64,000 nt of DNA from positions 14,022,071 through 14,086,070 of the forward strand of contig OZ024892.1 in assembly GCA_964017195.1 (NCBI GenBank), in the 5' to 3' direction. This stretch comes from Siderastrea radians. Taxonomy: Eukaryota > Cnidaria > Anthozoa > Scleractinia > Rhizangiidae. Position numbers and translations under genes: made by a program. Under the pieces are notes generated by a model. That model worked only from the letters and a program-made list of their open reading frames with translations, searched no databases and had not been told where the DNA came from. Shown one piece after another: positions 24,376-35,693 of the stretch (position 1 is its first letter; every line of letters begins with the position of its first letter).

Positions 24376-24627
24376 CCGTATTTTCTCGATTAAACACCGT
24401 GCCCCGAATAAACGCCGGGTATAAAAGAGGGAATTGTAAATAAGCCCCTCAGACATTTATTTGTTGGATTTAAGGCCAGAGCAAGATACACGGCTGCCAA
24501 GGAAAACGAATAATAAACCCTTCTTAAAAAATGGCGGGCCCAAATAAACTGCTTATTCAAAGAAATGCCGGGTCCACCATGCCAAGTTTGAAATAAACTC
24601 CGACGGCGTTTAATTGACAAAAAACGG
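24376..24627. mobile_element. TA-flanked MITE (252 bp, Tc1/mariner-like)
   Basis: Ends CCGTATTTTCTCGATTAAAC and GTTTAATTGACAAAAAACGG are inverted with a few mismatches, and TA flanks both sides. There is no coding frame, so it is non-autonomous. Confidence 0.75.
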
Positions 24628-25154
24628 TAACTGGCTGTTTTCCTCTAAACCTGACGAATTTCTGATTTTATTTTTTGGTTTCACGTCATGGTTGCAGGAC
24701 GAGATCTAGATCATAGAGAGCGCAGTTAAGGTCACAAAATCTACCTTTTCGTCACATCCGTATATTTATTTTTAGTGCTTTAGCTGGCATTACTTGCAGT
24801 TGGAAAAAATTCACTGTTGAAACAACAAGAACAACCACGAAAACAAACAGTTCTTTTTTGAAATTATTAACCAGTCAAAACCAGCTAAAAAAGACTTCCC
24901 CTTAACTGTCATTGAATTGGTGAGTTTAACGTGTTCAGTATACGTTTTCCTCAGGTTTTCTTATTCGTCTATCATCCACTATTAATAGTGATTCTTTCAC
25001 TGTACTAAGTATGATGCCCCGGTGTTGGGGTGCCGTCAGTGGTTAGCGTGTTGGACTTCAGGGTCTAGTTCAGATAAAACATAATGTCCAACGTAACTTC
25101 TAACTTCAGAAGCTCACTCCAATTAAAGTCAATCTTTTAACGCCTGACGTTAGC

Positions 25155-25308
25155 AGTTACGCCCGGTGTTCGGGTTTATGCAACTCACCCCAGTGAAGGT
25201 CGAACGTTCGAGGCTCATTCTCTGCCGTGGTATTGTTTCCTTAGACAAGGAACTTTACCTCGCATTGTTTCCCTCCACCCAGGCCCCAGTTGTTCAAAAG
25301 TTGGATAG

Positions 25309-25340
<32 letters not shown>

Positions 25341-25575
25341 TTAAGTATTAGGGAAACCAATTGCATTGTCCACTGGATAGAGATTTATCCGGTGGATAGC
25401 GCTATCCAACATTTGAACAACTGAGGGCAGGTGTATGAAATAGGTACCGGCTACATACTGCTGTGGGTACCCCTGCGATGGACTAGCGTCCGGTCCAGGG
25501 AGGAGTAGCAATACTGTCAGTTGCGACAGAAACTGGGTTAAGCTGCGGCCGTGTGGGTGTCCTGTGTCTCGTATG
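25155..25575 (+). mobile_element. SINE-like repeat interrupted by a palindromic MITE
   Basis: The left part has a B-box-like GTTCGAGGCTC. The right part (GCGATGGACTAGCGTCC, then CAGAAACTGGGTTAAGCTGC and GTGTCCTGTG) is the tail whose tandem expansion forms the minisatellite at 4767-5246. The palindrome at 25287-25423 is nested in the middle. Confidence 0.55.
25287..25423. mobile_element. Nested palindromic MITE (137 bp)
   Basis: CAGTTGTTCAAAAGTTGGAT at the left pairs with ATCCAACATTTGAACAACTG at the right, and the complementarity continues through TAGCGCTATCC and GGATAAAT inwards, so almost the whole element folds on itself. A half copy lies at 11151-11200. Confidence 0.75.
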
Positions 25576-27682
25576 CGAGTTAACCATGAGATCCCGGCCA
25601 AACAGATTCAACACTTCCATTTAACACCGTTCAACAGTTCAAAGGCAGACAACGAAAAAAATGAAGCAAAATACCTCAAATGCTGTTTCCTATTTTTTAA
25701 GACTGTTTTAAGGCCTTTTAACTAAGTGGATATTTGTGACAGGTAAGTCAGGTTGATCTGTTCGTGTTCTTTAGCTGAAAATTTTAAGTCGCAGATAGGC
25801 AACATAATTTGCCGAAATTCTCAGTTGCTCTGGGTTTTCCGAAAATGCTAGCTAGCCTTAATTTCAATCAATTTTACCAAGTTACGAAAATTTGAGGTGA
25901 CGTTTCTCCAAAGAAAACTCTAGTTTTTCATTACATTTAAATCCAAATTTTTGAGGTGATTAAGGTCTTCCCGGAACAGATATTTCACCGAAATGATCCC
26001 GTTTGGTACCCCCTGAACATTGTTGAATTTGGCAAGTTTAACGCGTTTAGCCATCTTGTTGAATGACATTAACATCCAATGATCGTTTGGAAGATGTTGG
26101 AATTATTTTGTGTGGTGTTGAACAAAGTGGTTCAGTTGCCATCAAACCATTTGCACAACGGAGTTACATTGTTGGATACTGATTTGATTGACCGGGGCCT
26201 TAATGTATCTTTTTTCCAGGGCCATGAATTGGCTTTCGTTTTTCGGGTAATTGCTGCTTATTTTCTTGTTTTGATTTTTAATAATAGATGAAGAAAAATA
26301 GCCTGTGGGATAAGCCGAAGCTCCGACTCAGCCAAAACAGCGTTTTCATTAAAACCCGTTTTCAATCTGACAATCTTCCTGGTTTTGTTAGGATCTTGTA
26401 GACAATATTTTTTATTTAGCTAATAGATATATTTTTTAATTGTCTCTGAAAATCCTCTTTCAGACGTTTGACAGTAACGTCTGTAATTAATGCATCGTAT
26501 AATGTGTCAATAATACCCGGTAAAGTTTTCCTTCTTGTTGTATCACACATTTACAATAAACAAATATCGAAGAGGAGCTTAACTATAGCAGCTAAAATTA
26601 TTCAAGACCCTTCGTTTTTTGTTTTGATGAAAACTACGGTGTATGCTTTTAAATTTCAATTCAGTTAGTTTCACTTAGATATCCCCATTCAAAGCTGATT
26701 TAGCTTCATAACGAGAAAATGCATTCACAAAGGAAATAAATCGTTCGGCAATCGTTCAATATGTTTAATTAGTTAACATCCTTCGTAGCCTTTTAAAATT
26801 ATTTTTCTTAAAAGGTTTACTTCCTTTCATTTTCTTGACAATCTGGTTTAGCATTGAATTCATGTATATATTTTAAAGTTGCTGTCCGAGTTTCTGCTTT
26901 TGATGTAGGATAGAAAATATTTTTTGTTATTTTGAAATGTGTGATTGAAGAATTACCGCTTCTACCCGTTTCTGACATAAGGAAAAATAAATCAAAAATG
27001 CAAGCCAGCAAAATAAGCCGTCTTGAATAGCTGGCTTTTAATCAAGTGTTATTAGTGAACAATGGACGGCTTTTTCAAGATCATTTGCATTTCTATAGTT
27101 TAACCTGCGTTTTAGCAGCTGTGTACGCAAGTAAACTTTGAATTTATTAAAATGAAGACAACCATTTCCTTGACAGTGAATAGGCTTCCGTATATCTAGT
27201 TGAGAAAACAAGCATTGGAGTGAATTTTGTATGGGTTATTTAACAGCGGGACACCTTCATCTACTTGATAAGAGGAAGAGTGGGGATCGCTTTTCACGTT
27301 TTCAATATCGCTGAAAAAGAAGCGAGAGTGTTTATCTAAAAGAGTGAGGGTTGGTTCCTCTTTCTGAAAAGAAGCATTACTCCTATTGTCACGGTGTGAA
27401 GAAAGACTATTGGTGATTTGGTATCCATTTAGAGTCGAGCTGTTTGGTTTGTGCAAGTTTATTGGTCTTTGAAGCCCAACTATCGACAGGAAAGAAGAGA
27501 TTTTTGAGCTGTGTTCTCATTGCAAGGATCAAAAAACAAAACAAAGCGAGACTACTTCAGTGACATGTTTAGAACTATAGTGATAACAACAGTTAATAAC
27601 GATCTACACATATCTAGCTTTGTTAGATTTGCGCGTCAAACTTCAACATCGCACTGAAGTCATTGATGCAGTGTTGTTACTT

Positions 27683-28720
27683 ATGAGTGGAGACACAAAC
27701 GAAACAGAGTGGTCACCAAAGGACACGACTGTCCAAGTATCTGTAAGCATTGTTATCCAGATTGTGTTATGTCTGGCCCTCACGTTTGTGATCATTACTG
27801 GCAATTCGTTTGTGATTGCGGCGTACTTTTCAAACTTCAGAATTCGAACTGGCACCTACACGTTCCTCGTAAGTTTGGCAATCTCAGATATGTTAGTTGG
27901 GTGCGTTTCGTTACCTCTGTGGATGTACATCAGCTTAAGAGGCGTCCAGAAAGGTGCCTTAAACACGTTTTTCCTGTCTTTCGACATCTTCAGTGCGCTA
28001 GCTTCAATCTTCCACCTTACAACTGTCAGCTTAGAGCGTTGGCTTGCGATTTCAAGGCCATTTGTTTATGAGACGCTTTCTACTGTGCATTACTCGCTTA
28101 TGATCTGTGGCGTATGGCTCACGGCTTTTGCTGTTGCTGCAGTTCGTCCTGCGCTGGACAAAACAACAAGTAACAATCCTCACAGAATCTACACCCCGTT
28201 TCTCCTGCTCGTGGGCTACGTCGGACCGGGTATTCTCATTTCCGTCGTGAACTACTCCATTTTCAAAGTGGCTCGTGCGCTCATTGCCAATCTTCCAACA
28301 TACACGGTTCAAGACTCGGAAGAAAGTACCGAAATTCGCAAGAATATAAACAGACAAAGACGTACTGCCCTTACGCTCGCATTAGTCACCGCAATGTTCC
28401 TAGTTTCTTGGTCAGCGTTCTTCGTAATCAGCACCATATTGGTTTTTTGCACGCATTGTGTGCCTTTCGATGAAGTGACTCATTTTCTCCTCTTTGCGAA
28501 ATGGCTGCAGTATTGTAACAGCGCTATGAATCCAATGGTGTATGCCTTCCGCGATGTTGAAATGAGAGAAACGTTTGTCCGTCTTCTTGGACCATGCAGG
28601 CGTGTTTTAGCGGGCTGCAGCCGACGTGTCGCGCCAGTTATCGTTGTTCCACTGAGGCAGACCAGTGTGAGACTTCAAGCTGACAATGAAATAACGCAGC
28701 AAGATGAACCTCAGCTATAA
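27683..28720 (+). CDS. Class A aminergic-like orphan GPCR 3
   Basis: Single-exon frame of 345 residues from the first in-frame ATG; the open frame runs a little further upstream without another ATG. The N terminus has one sequon (NET at 6). TM1 GN (Asn41), TM2 AISDM (Asp69), SFDIF (Asp101, 3.32 position), SLERW in place of DRY (Arg119) and NPMVYAFRD in TM7 are clear. TM6 reads W-S-A-F-F, lacking the usual proline, and no Cys is seen at 3.25. Loop 3 is longer than in GPCR 1 and 2. It is clearly the same group but much diverged. Its 3' half is copied as pseudogene sequence at 53932-54310, with older relics at 32.6-33.0 and 57.8-58.1 kb. The ligand is unknown. Confidence 0.92.
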   Translation: MSGDTNETEWSPKDTTVQVSVSIVIQIVLCLALTFVIITGNSFVIAAYFSNFRIRTGTYTFLVSLAISDMLVGCVSLPLWMYISLRGVQKGALNTFFLSFDIFSALASIFHLTTVSLERWLAISRPFVYETLSTVHYSLMICGVWLTAFAVAAVRPALDKTTSNNPHRIYTPFLLLVGYVGPGILISVVNYSIFKVARALIANLPTYTVQDSEESTEIRKNINRQRRTALTLALVTAMFLVSWSAFFVISTILVFCTHCVPFDEVTHFLLFAKWLQYCNSAMNPMVYAFRDVEMRETFVRLLGPCRRVLAGCSRRVAPVIVVPLRQTSVRLQADNEITQQDEPQL

Positions 28721-29299
28721 ATGCCAAAAAATGCAAAAGAATATAAGGAAAACACTGTAATAAAGTTTAAAAACCAATAATAAATTACCACATTAGCTTA
28801 GAAACTTACCAAGGGTTGTGATTACGTATTACCTTCATTCGATATATGAACTGAAGCTGCCTAAGAACTCAAAGTCATTAAATAGCCAGCGTTACCCCAA
28901 CGGTTTTATGTAACGGTGTCTTTCACCATCGACAAATGCCTGTAACGTTCATAGCCTGTAGCGTCTGTCTTATCAGTTTTCAGCTGAATTTGAACCTCGG
29001 GTAGCGTTTGACTTATTAGCAGAGTCTGAAACGTGAGGCAGGCTGGCATATGATCGCATATGATCTTTACGATCCCTACATTTGCGGCGATCGCTGAAAA
29101 AAAGTCCAGCAATTGTTGGGATTATATGGACACCACTCTTCAGCGACCGTTGCGACGACGATCGCTGAGATAGACGTCGGTTCTATTTCGGCGATTATAG
29201 CTACCCACTGGCGATCGTTGCGATCATAGAAAAACCAGTGTCTAGCAATCGTAGCGATCCTTGCGATGGTAAATTTACCAGAGTGCACTGTGTCCTATA

Positions 29300-31078
29300 C
29301 AGTATGTTGCCCAGTATCTGACCAGAACCAGTATCCGACCAACAAAACTTTAGCTTAAATTTTTCGTGCGGACTTAAAAATTGGCGAAAAACTAAGTATT
29401 CCGAAAAAAAGTATATTATATCAGCTTCCGATTGCTTGGTTTATTGGTCTCATTGCGCAAAGGAGACTTGTTGAAGTCGCCGCTCTGTTTAGATGAGTAA
29501 AACCTCGAGGGGTACTTTTGACGTTTTTCACTGCGCAGTGAAATTACCGTTGTTCAAAGGAGGGCCTGTTACCTGCGATATTTTCGAGAAAAAAATCAAG
29601 AGATTTGGCGTTATTAGAAATAAAGAGATAAAGTATTCAGAGCCTAATCGAATTTCGAAATAGATTCAAAATTTTTAGCAAAACAGAAGTTAATAGTTTT
29701 CACTGAGTTTCGAGCTAAGGTGCCCAGTATCCGACCAGTTTTCTGTTGATGTCTAAAATTATTTTATAGGTTTCTACAACATTTATTTCGGCACTTCAAC
29801 TGATGTCAAAAGTATTATTAAATGGCTAGTCTAAAAAAGTGTGTAAAAAGTGGCTTTTGTTATTATGCGAGGCAAATCATTTTCCTTGTTATTAATATCA
29901 GGCCACGAAATGTGATCACGTCACGTCGGACAATTCGGACGACTTCAAAATCATTCAAATTTCGAACATTTCGGTTTCTTTTGTAGAAAAAACAAACTCT
30001 TGAAAATTCCTAATGGTAAAGGAAAGTTTTGGCATAACGAGCAACGCTTAAATTCTGTTTCGGATTCGTACATTATGGCTCCGACTTTGTTTACAACGTA
30101 CGTGGAAGACTAACATTCCTCTCGTCAATAAAGGATGTTCGGGTGCTTAAATCTCCACTGTTTTTGAGGTCCTCGTTAAATTTGACAGAGTTTGATGGTA
30201 AATTTATTGGAATTTGTAGACATTTGCTGTCGGTCGTACGACTCAGAAGTGTGCGTTTCTCCTAATAATATCCTGCGATTTATTCGGGTTGAGTCCTGAC
30301 CGAGGATAAGATGTCTAAAATAAGCATATACCCGAAAATTGAAGGCATTTACAGTCGAAAATCAGTTCATAATGGAGATGAGAAAGTTGTTCACATTTAT
30401 TTACCAAGATTCAGCCTTACTGTATGCCATTTCCGTGTTGAGTGAAAATATTTTAATTCTTTGCTTTACATGTTTCCCACATCGCGTGACGTTTCGTTCT
30501 TGATCAATTTGTGGAATTTACTGAATCGAAATTGTTGAAATGCACTCTTTATCTCTTTAGTCTCTCAATTTAGACCAGAATCTTACTTATTCCTATCTAA
30601 AAGACTTTCGCTTAGCTTTAAAAGAATATCTTAACGTTTCTTTGGCTGATATGTTTGAACCTGCGCGGGTCATCTGTATGAGAAGAGAGTTCGATGTCAG
30701 TGGTGACGGTATTTATACATGACGCTAGTATCAGGTTTTAACACCCTACAAACTCAATTCTATTTCCGATTCGAACACCTAACTATTTGAGTGATCTTCA
30801 AAGGTAAGTGCATGTGGCTTGGGTTTTGAAATGTTCTGTGGATAACACACTTATTGCGGTGGTCGGATACTGGGCCCGGTGTACGGATACTGGGCAACGT
30901 ATGACCTTTCCAAAAATTTAAATTGCGCAACGGATACTCAACTGAAAACGTCAACATTTTAACGTTACAATTGCCACTAAATTTGCTGTGTCAGGACCAA
31001 ATTTCAGAACTCGTTCTCCGAGTGAAGGGAGATAGAGCCTTTTTAAACTGAAGTGGTCGGATACTGGGCAACATACTG
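29300..31078. mobile_element. pogo/Tc1-like non-autonomous transposon (1.78 kb)
   Basis: Ends CAGTATGTTGCCCAGTATC and the complement GATACTGGGCAACATACTG form inverted repeats of about 26 bp, each flanked by TA. The motif CCCAGTATCCGACC recurs inside in direct orientation near 29.72 kb and twice in reverse near 30.86-30.90 kb, as expected of subterminal transposase sites. No long coding frame. The flanking GCGATCG-rich DNA (29.08-29.29 and 31.40-31.54 kb) looks like an older inverted-repeat element split by this insertion. Confidence 0.75.
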
Positions 31079-31684
31079 TACCAATCACAAGATAGGACAA
31101 ACGTTGTGGCGTACAGCAGTACGACTGCTTAGTGACAACAGGTTTAAATTTCAAGAGATTACAAGAATAATTATATGAACCAGCAATCGGCGAAAAGTTC
31201 GACATGTCTGCATGCCGAAAATGACGATAAGAAGTTTAAAAATACAAGGACAGCATACTAGGGCAGATTTTTGCGAGAGGAGAAAACAGTGCTACCTGGT
31301 TCCGGTAGAGCGACAAGAAGAAAATACGAAGCTTCGAGTGCGCCATGTTGAATTTAAGAAGTGGTTGTTTTATCTAGGTCCTCTCGGTCATTTTTAATTT
31401 TGTCAGCGATCGCAGCGATCATATGCAAACCGGTTAACGATCAAAGCCGCTACAATCACCAAACTTTTTTGTAGCGATAGTATAGTAGTGATCACAATGA
31501 ACGCAGCGATAGTAGCGATTATTTGAAAACCAGCCGGCTTCATGACCGTTCCTAATGTAAACTAAAGAATAATATATTTGTGTATATTCTTTCCCAGAAA
31601 TACTGACGTGTCGCTTACCTTTCAACGGAAACAAACTCGTCATGACCTTCGCAAATACTGGAAGGCTTTAGATCATTCGCATAT

Positions 31685-31720
31685 CATGCGAAGCCGTCTC
31701 TGTTCTTCCAAGGAGCTCAC
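31685..31720 (-). pseudogene. N-terminal relic of the small Cys-rich gene
   Basis: The minus strand encodes SSLEEQRRLR, matching the start of the gene at 56549-56959, but the start codon is changed to GTG and all sequence after about residue 12 is missing. Confidence 0.6.
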
Positions 31721-31985
31721 CTTGTCTGTGGGCTTGCAGAGGAAAGTCCTTCTTTTAAAAAAGTCTTGTTTACAAGCGTTGTCTGTATACACTCCTTGTA
31801 ATACCTGTATGCTTTGTTAGGCGGGCGATTCTAAGAAGATACTTCCATGTCAGATATCAATTGTGACGGTTCATTCATAACAAAGGGATTGATTCATTCT
31901 TGCATGGATTCAAGACAATGTTAAAGATCCCTGAATAGTTCACCTATTTCTCTCGCCTCAGTCAACTCAAAGCGAGTAATCTCTG

Positions 31986-32108
31986 GCCTCTTTTTCAAAG
32001 CTAGGCCTAGTGTTCATTCTTTGATATCGAACTGAGTTTTGCTTGCGCGTGAATGAACTCATTTTTATGTGAAATGTTACGCACAAGGCCTCGCTTTGAA
32101 AAAGAGGC
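31986..32108. mobile_element. Small inverted-repeat element shared by both segmental copies
   Basis: GCCTCTTTTTCAAAGCTAGG at the left is inverted at the right (GGCCTCGCTTTGAAAAAGAG). The same element sits at the equivalent place in the partner copy (57227-57348), so it inserted before the duplication. Confidence 0.65.
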
Positions 32109-32619
32109 TAAAGGCAATTCGAGAATGGCCTGTTGTTACTCCCCGCAAAGTCCAAAAAAAGCTTATGATAACAAATTTTTACGCCGGACAATACATCACT
32201 CACAGGAGAGAGAAAAGTAAACTTTGCATGCCAAACTGATCATTCTTGCACAGCAATCATGTTAAACAGGATGAATTTGAGCATTTTTGCATTTTTTGTT
32301 GTGCAGTAATGATTACTTTAAAGTTTGTGTTTAGTGTTTGTGTCTACTGATCTGATTAATAAACACGGAAAAAGAAAAAAAAGCTTCTGTCCCCCCTGCG
32401 CTAGGGTGCTCAACACAATTTCAGGTGTGAGGTTACTGGCCTTAACCGCTTGGCGTTAATCCTTTTTCTGGCAAAACAGTATAGTATTTTCCGGAAATAT
32501 TTGTAATCCAATTCTCAGAATATTTCTGCTTTTCAGGCCAAAAAGATTCAAGTCTATAACTTGCTAGAGGCCAGTGTGAAAAGTATATCACATTTTAGAC
32601 CAAAACAGATGATTTGATT

Positions 32620-32960
32620 TCAACGTGCTTGCTTCCCATCTCACTATGGACAGAACGGAACACTGTCTCAACATTCGTGACCATGTTTACGAGACGCTTA
32701 CTAACAGTAAATTCAACACTTGATAATTTATGGCGGGCGTATAGCTCTCGATTAACTTTGGTGATAACGGAAGACTAACTCAAAGGAAGATGCTTTTAAG
32801 GATACACAAAAATGAAAACAAGCAAAATTGCTTGAAGCTGACCCTCGTATTTACCACCGAATGACGTTAGTTTCGACCATTAACCAGATTAATCTTTCAA
32901 ACAAGCATCATCTTGGTTTTTTGTACGCATTGCGTGCCTTTCAAGCTTCTCCTGAATGCA
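32620..32960 (+). pseudogene. Decayed GPCR relic in S1
   Basis: Two patches match GPCR 3 in order. CCATGTTTACGAGACGCTTA (about 32691) corresponds to the codons just after the ERW motif. TTGGTTTTTTGTACGCATTG (about 32914) corresponds to the TM6-TM7 loop. The DNA between them is shortened and unrecognisable. The equivalent place in S2 shows the first patch better. Confidence 0.5.
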
Positions 32961-33119
32961 AAGAATTTCGAACATAGAGAAATCTAATTCCTGTCTTAAA
33001 TTAGCTAATGGGCGAGAGTTTGAAACAGATAATGTGTCCATTGTACAAGAATGTTGACGAAGCGTCTATACAGATTAAGTGTTTGAAAATGAATAGAACA
33101 AAATGCCGATTGGATAGAC

Positions 33120-34130
33120 TTAGAATCTGACTAAAACAGCCATCGTCAAAATTTCTCTCAGGTGTAGATTTTCCTCTGATTCTGTCTCACTGTCCCCTGC
33201 TGCAGTTAGTTGTACGTGTTCGTCCTGGTTGAGTAACGACAGCGGAAGAATTAGTGACTCCTCACTCACAACATTTCTTCTCTTCACAGTAGTCGCATAT
33301 TTGTCGTGACTAGACGTTCCTATCGCGCTGAGGACGCCCATTGCTATAGCTAAGAATGTGATGCCAAATTTAAAGGGAACCTCGGCTGTTACAACACGTT
33401 GACGCTAAATTGTTGAAAATAAGGTCTAAATTTCATTTTTTTTAAGTTAACAAGTGGAAAGAAAGTTTTAGTGTACCAAAAAGCTAGATATGAATATCCG
33501 GTACCTATTTTCGATTTCGAATTTCTAGTGCACCGTCGATTAGATTTTTTCAGACGTCATGTGGTTGCCACTATTGTTAAGAAGCAACGTTCTTTTGTGT
33601 GCAACAATACGGGCAACCGTATGGTGTCATAAAAATTCAAAATGGCAGCGCGCCGGAAATTCGAAAGCGGAAGTAGGTGGTATTCATGTAGTAATGTCTG
33701 GTAAACTAAAACTTTTCCTCCATTTGCTAGCTTAAAGAATTCGAATTGAGGCTTTATCTCCAAACTTTAACATCAATTTGAGTTAACAGTGGAGTTTTGC
33801 AAGACGAAAAGCATCTGAGGGCAAAAACAGCTCCTGAGGAAAACAGGGTCGTTATTCCTTGTACAATACCCTGAGAACATCGACGTGGCGCAATAGAGCT
33901 TTCCGGCATGGATCATCAGGATCTTCAAAGTACAAACCAGCATACGGACAACAGAAAGCCAGTCCAACATGTAGCGTCTTTTGCTGGATTCGGCCTGTTG
34001 CTTCGGAAATTTTCGGGAGTATTCACTAGGACATCTCAGTTCATCGTGATACTGACTGTACGTATTCAAGCCTCGCAGATATTTGCCGGGTATCCGATAC
34101 TGGCAGCACTGACATCTTCTGGCAGAAGCA
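33120..34130 (-). pseudogene. Degenerate member of the small Cys-rich/acidic family (copy A)
   Basis: On the minus strand this stretch aligns with the coding region at 60307-60942: an N-terminal part around TYSQYHDELR (near 34060), a middle part over TRNNDPVFLRS and a C-terminal acidic part with DSETESEE near 33180. Frames change between blocks and no continuous product is possible. Function unknown. Confidence 0.55.
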
Positions 34131-34309
34131 GAAGCAGATAACCGCTCTTTCCACTACTGCTTTCTACTCGTCTGCAATTCTCTTCGCAATCGTGGAATGC
34201 TTCGCTGAACCTCGTTTTCCAAGAATCCCCTGTGGACATCATATTTGCCGGTTATGGTTGATTGGGAGTTAACCTTAATTATTCCGGCTCGATATCAAGA
34301 CCGTGTGTC

Positions 34310-34414
34310 ATTAGGATTTTAGTATTAATTATTATTATATTATTGTAAATAGTTATTGTAAAGCCTGTCAAGGAATAACCATTAAAGATCATTTCATTTC
34401 ATTTCATTTCATTT
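34310..34414 (+). mobile_element. LINE-like 3' end with (CATTT)n tail
   Basis: An AT-rich 3' end with TATTATTGTAAATAGTTATTG is followed by CATTTCATTTCATTTCATTT, typical of CR1/L2-type LINE tails. Nothing of the coding part remains, and the partner segmental copy lacks it. Confidence 0.45.
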
Positions 34415-34715
34415 AAAGTCAGCACGAACAAACTAACTGTATGTCAAGATTTTAATGCAGAAACATATAAAAATATATGCTTTCAGAAATGTGACGAAAG
34501 AACGGATTAAATGAATTCTTTCTTTTCCCTCACTCCTTATTTTGAGAAATTAAACGAAAATTACTGTCTGCATGACAACAACAAATTTTTGCTCTGGGGC
34601 TGGGTGCAACCATTTCGCGACATCATTGCTGACACTGTTATACATTCTGCCACTAGAAACTCACCCTATATCCTGTACAGCAGTCACTATCTTTAGGCCT
34701 ACTCTGGGACCTTAA

Positions 34716-35196
34716 GGGGCCGATTGCATGAGGCGGGCTGGCTCGGTTTGCCAGGATCTCGGCACGTCTGTGAAACACATTAAAAATCAACTTCGCGATT
34801 ACATGGAAAAATTTCAGCCCGGCTAGCTGGGATGAAAATTTACCATGTAATCGCGATTGCCGGGCCAGCCGGGGCCAACACTCTCTCGTCACTAAATTTC
34901 GTTTCAGAGCAAAAATGGCTCACCAGAAGATCGATATTTCTCTTTCTATATAACACATAAAGGTTTATCAGATCATAAAGCTACGTAAAACTAAAAATGA
35001 TACGCCAAAATAATGGATTAGCGAGAATAAAAACACTTGATTCATGCTTTTCGATGTAACCATCTTTTCACACGACAGCTTCTAAATTTAGCCGCAGGCA
35101 GGCTGGCCTGCTTCATGTAATACCGGGTTGAGCATTCATCTCGGCAGACAGAGCCAGCCCTTCTACCAAGCCAGCCCGGCTCATGTAATCGGCCCC
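34716..35196. mobile_element. Inverted-repeat element (481 bp, PIF/Harbinger-like)
   Basis: Ends GGGGCCGATTGCATGAG and CTCATGTAATCGGCCCC are inverted, with TAA on both sides (34713-34715, 35197-35199), the 3-bp target type of PIF/Harbinger. Inner copies of the CCAGCCCGGC motif occur. No transposase frame. Confidence 0.7.
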
Positions 35197-35199
35197 TAA

Positions 35200-35300
35200 G
35201 TCGCCGTAACTTTGGGCGACTTCAGGCAATTTTGGGCGATTTAAGGCGATTTTAGGCAACTTAAGGGAAATTTTAGGTAAGTTGAGGGTGAATTCTAATT
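35200..35300. repeat. Degenerate GGCGATTTTAGGCAA tandem repeats
   Basis: Five or so imperfect copies of an 18-20 bp unit with GGCGACTT, GGCAATTTT or GGCGATTT; the preceding MITE inserted next to them. Confidence 0.55.
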
Positions 35301-35693
35301 GCCCCGGGCCCAACCAGCAACCTCGAGGACCAGGAGTTGTCCTTTTTTAAAGGTTAAATAAACCAAAATTTTGACAATTCCGCTTTAGTCATTTAAACGC
35401 GTCTTGTCGGGAAAAGAAATCATTGTAAAGCAAAACTGGACCGAAATTTTCCTTCCTGAAACCTTAAAAGGAGCAATAAAGCCAAAAGGACGAAGATATC
35501 CGAAGGTTTCACGAAATCGTTTCTGAAATGACCGCGCGCTTGAATGGAAGGAATGGAAACGACCTCTGATTCTGTGACGTCACTGTTGATGAGCAGCGAA
35601 AAAAAAAGCTCAAGATCCAAAGGCGACTATTGAAGAGTATTGTTGTAATTTTTTGGAAAATTCTCTGTTTTCGCCCGTTTTCTTTGCGTTGAA

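Larger units (their letters stand above)
22433..27682. other. Intergenic between GPCR 2 and GPCR 3
   Basis: 5.2 kb without a supported gene. It contains a poly-A-rich stretch (22915-22980), an (AG)n run with an adjoining hairpin (23315-23421), a TA-flanked MITE (24376-24627) and a SINE-like unit with a nested palindromic element (25155-25575). Confidence 0.5.
28324..34690 (+). repeat. Segmental duplication, copy S1
   Basis: The sequence from the last third of GPCR 3 to about 34690 aligns in blocks, same order and orientation, with 53932-58735. Shared blocks include the GPCR 3' end and flank, a stretch at 31.58-31.62 kb, a long block 31.69-33.26 kb and the final block 34.41-34.68 kb (GTCAGCACGAACAAACTAAC). 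S1 has gained 29.04-31.55 kb (nested elements) and has lost most of the small Cys-rich gene kept in the partner. Confidence 0.8.

Noticed and set aside
25021..25075. tRNA gene
   Set aside because: An A-box-like stretch (TGCCGTCAGTGGTTAGCG) is present, but no cloverleaf or clear B box follows; more likely a SINE head.
25341..25601. 86-codon minus-strand frame
   Set aside because: It lies across the palindromic MITE and the SINE tail.
27620..27682. Upstream start of GPCR 3 at TTG
   Set aside because: Not an ATG; the first in-frame ATG at 27683 gives a normal short N terminus with a glycosylation site.
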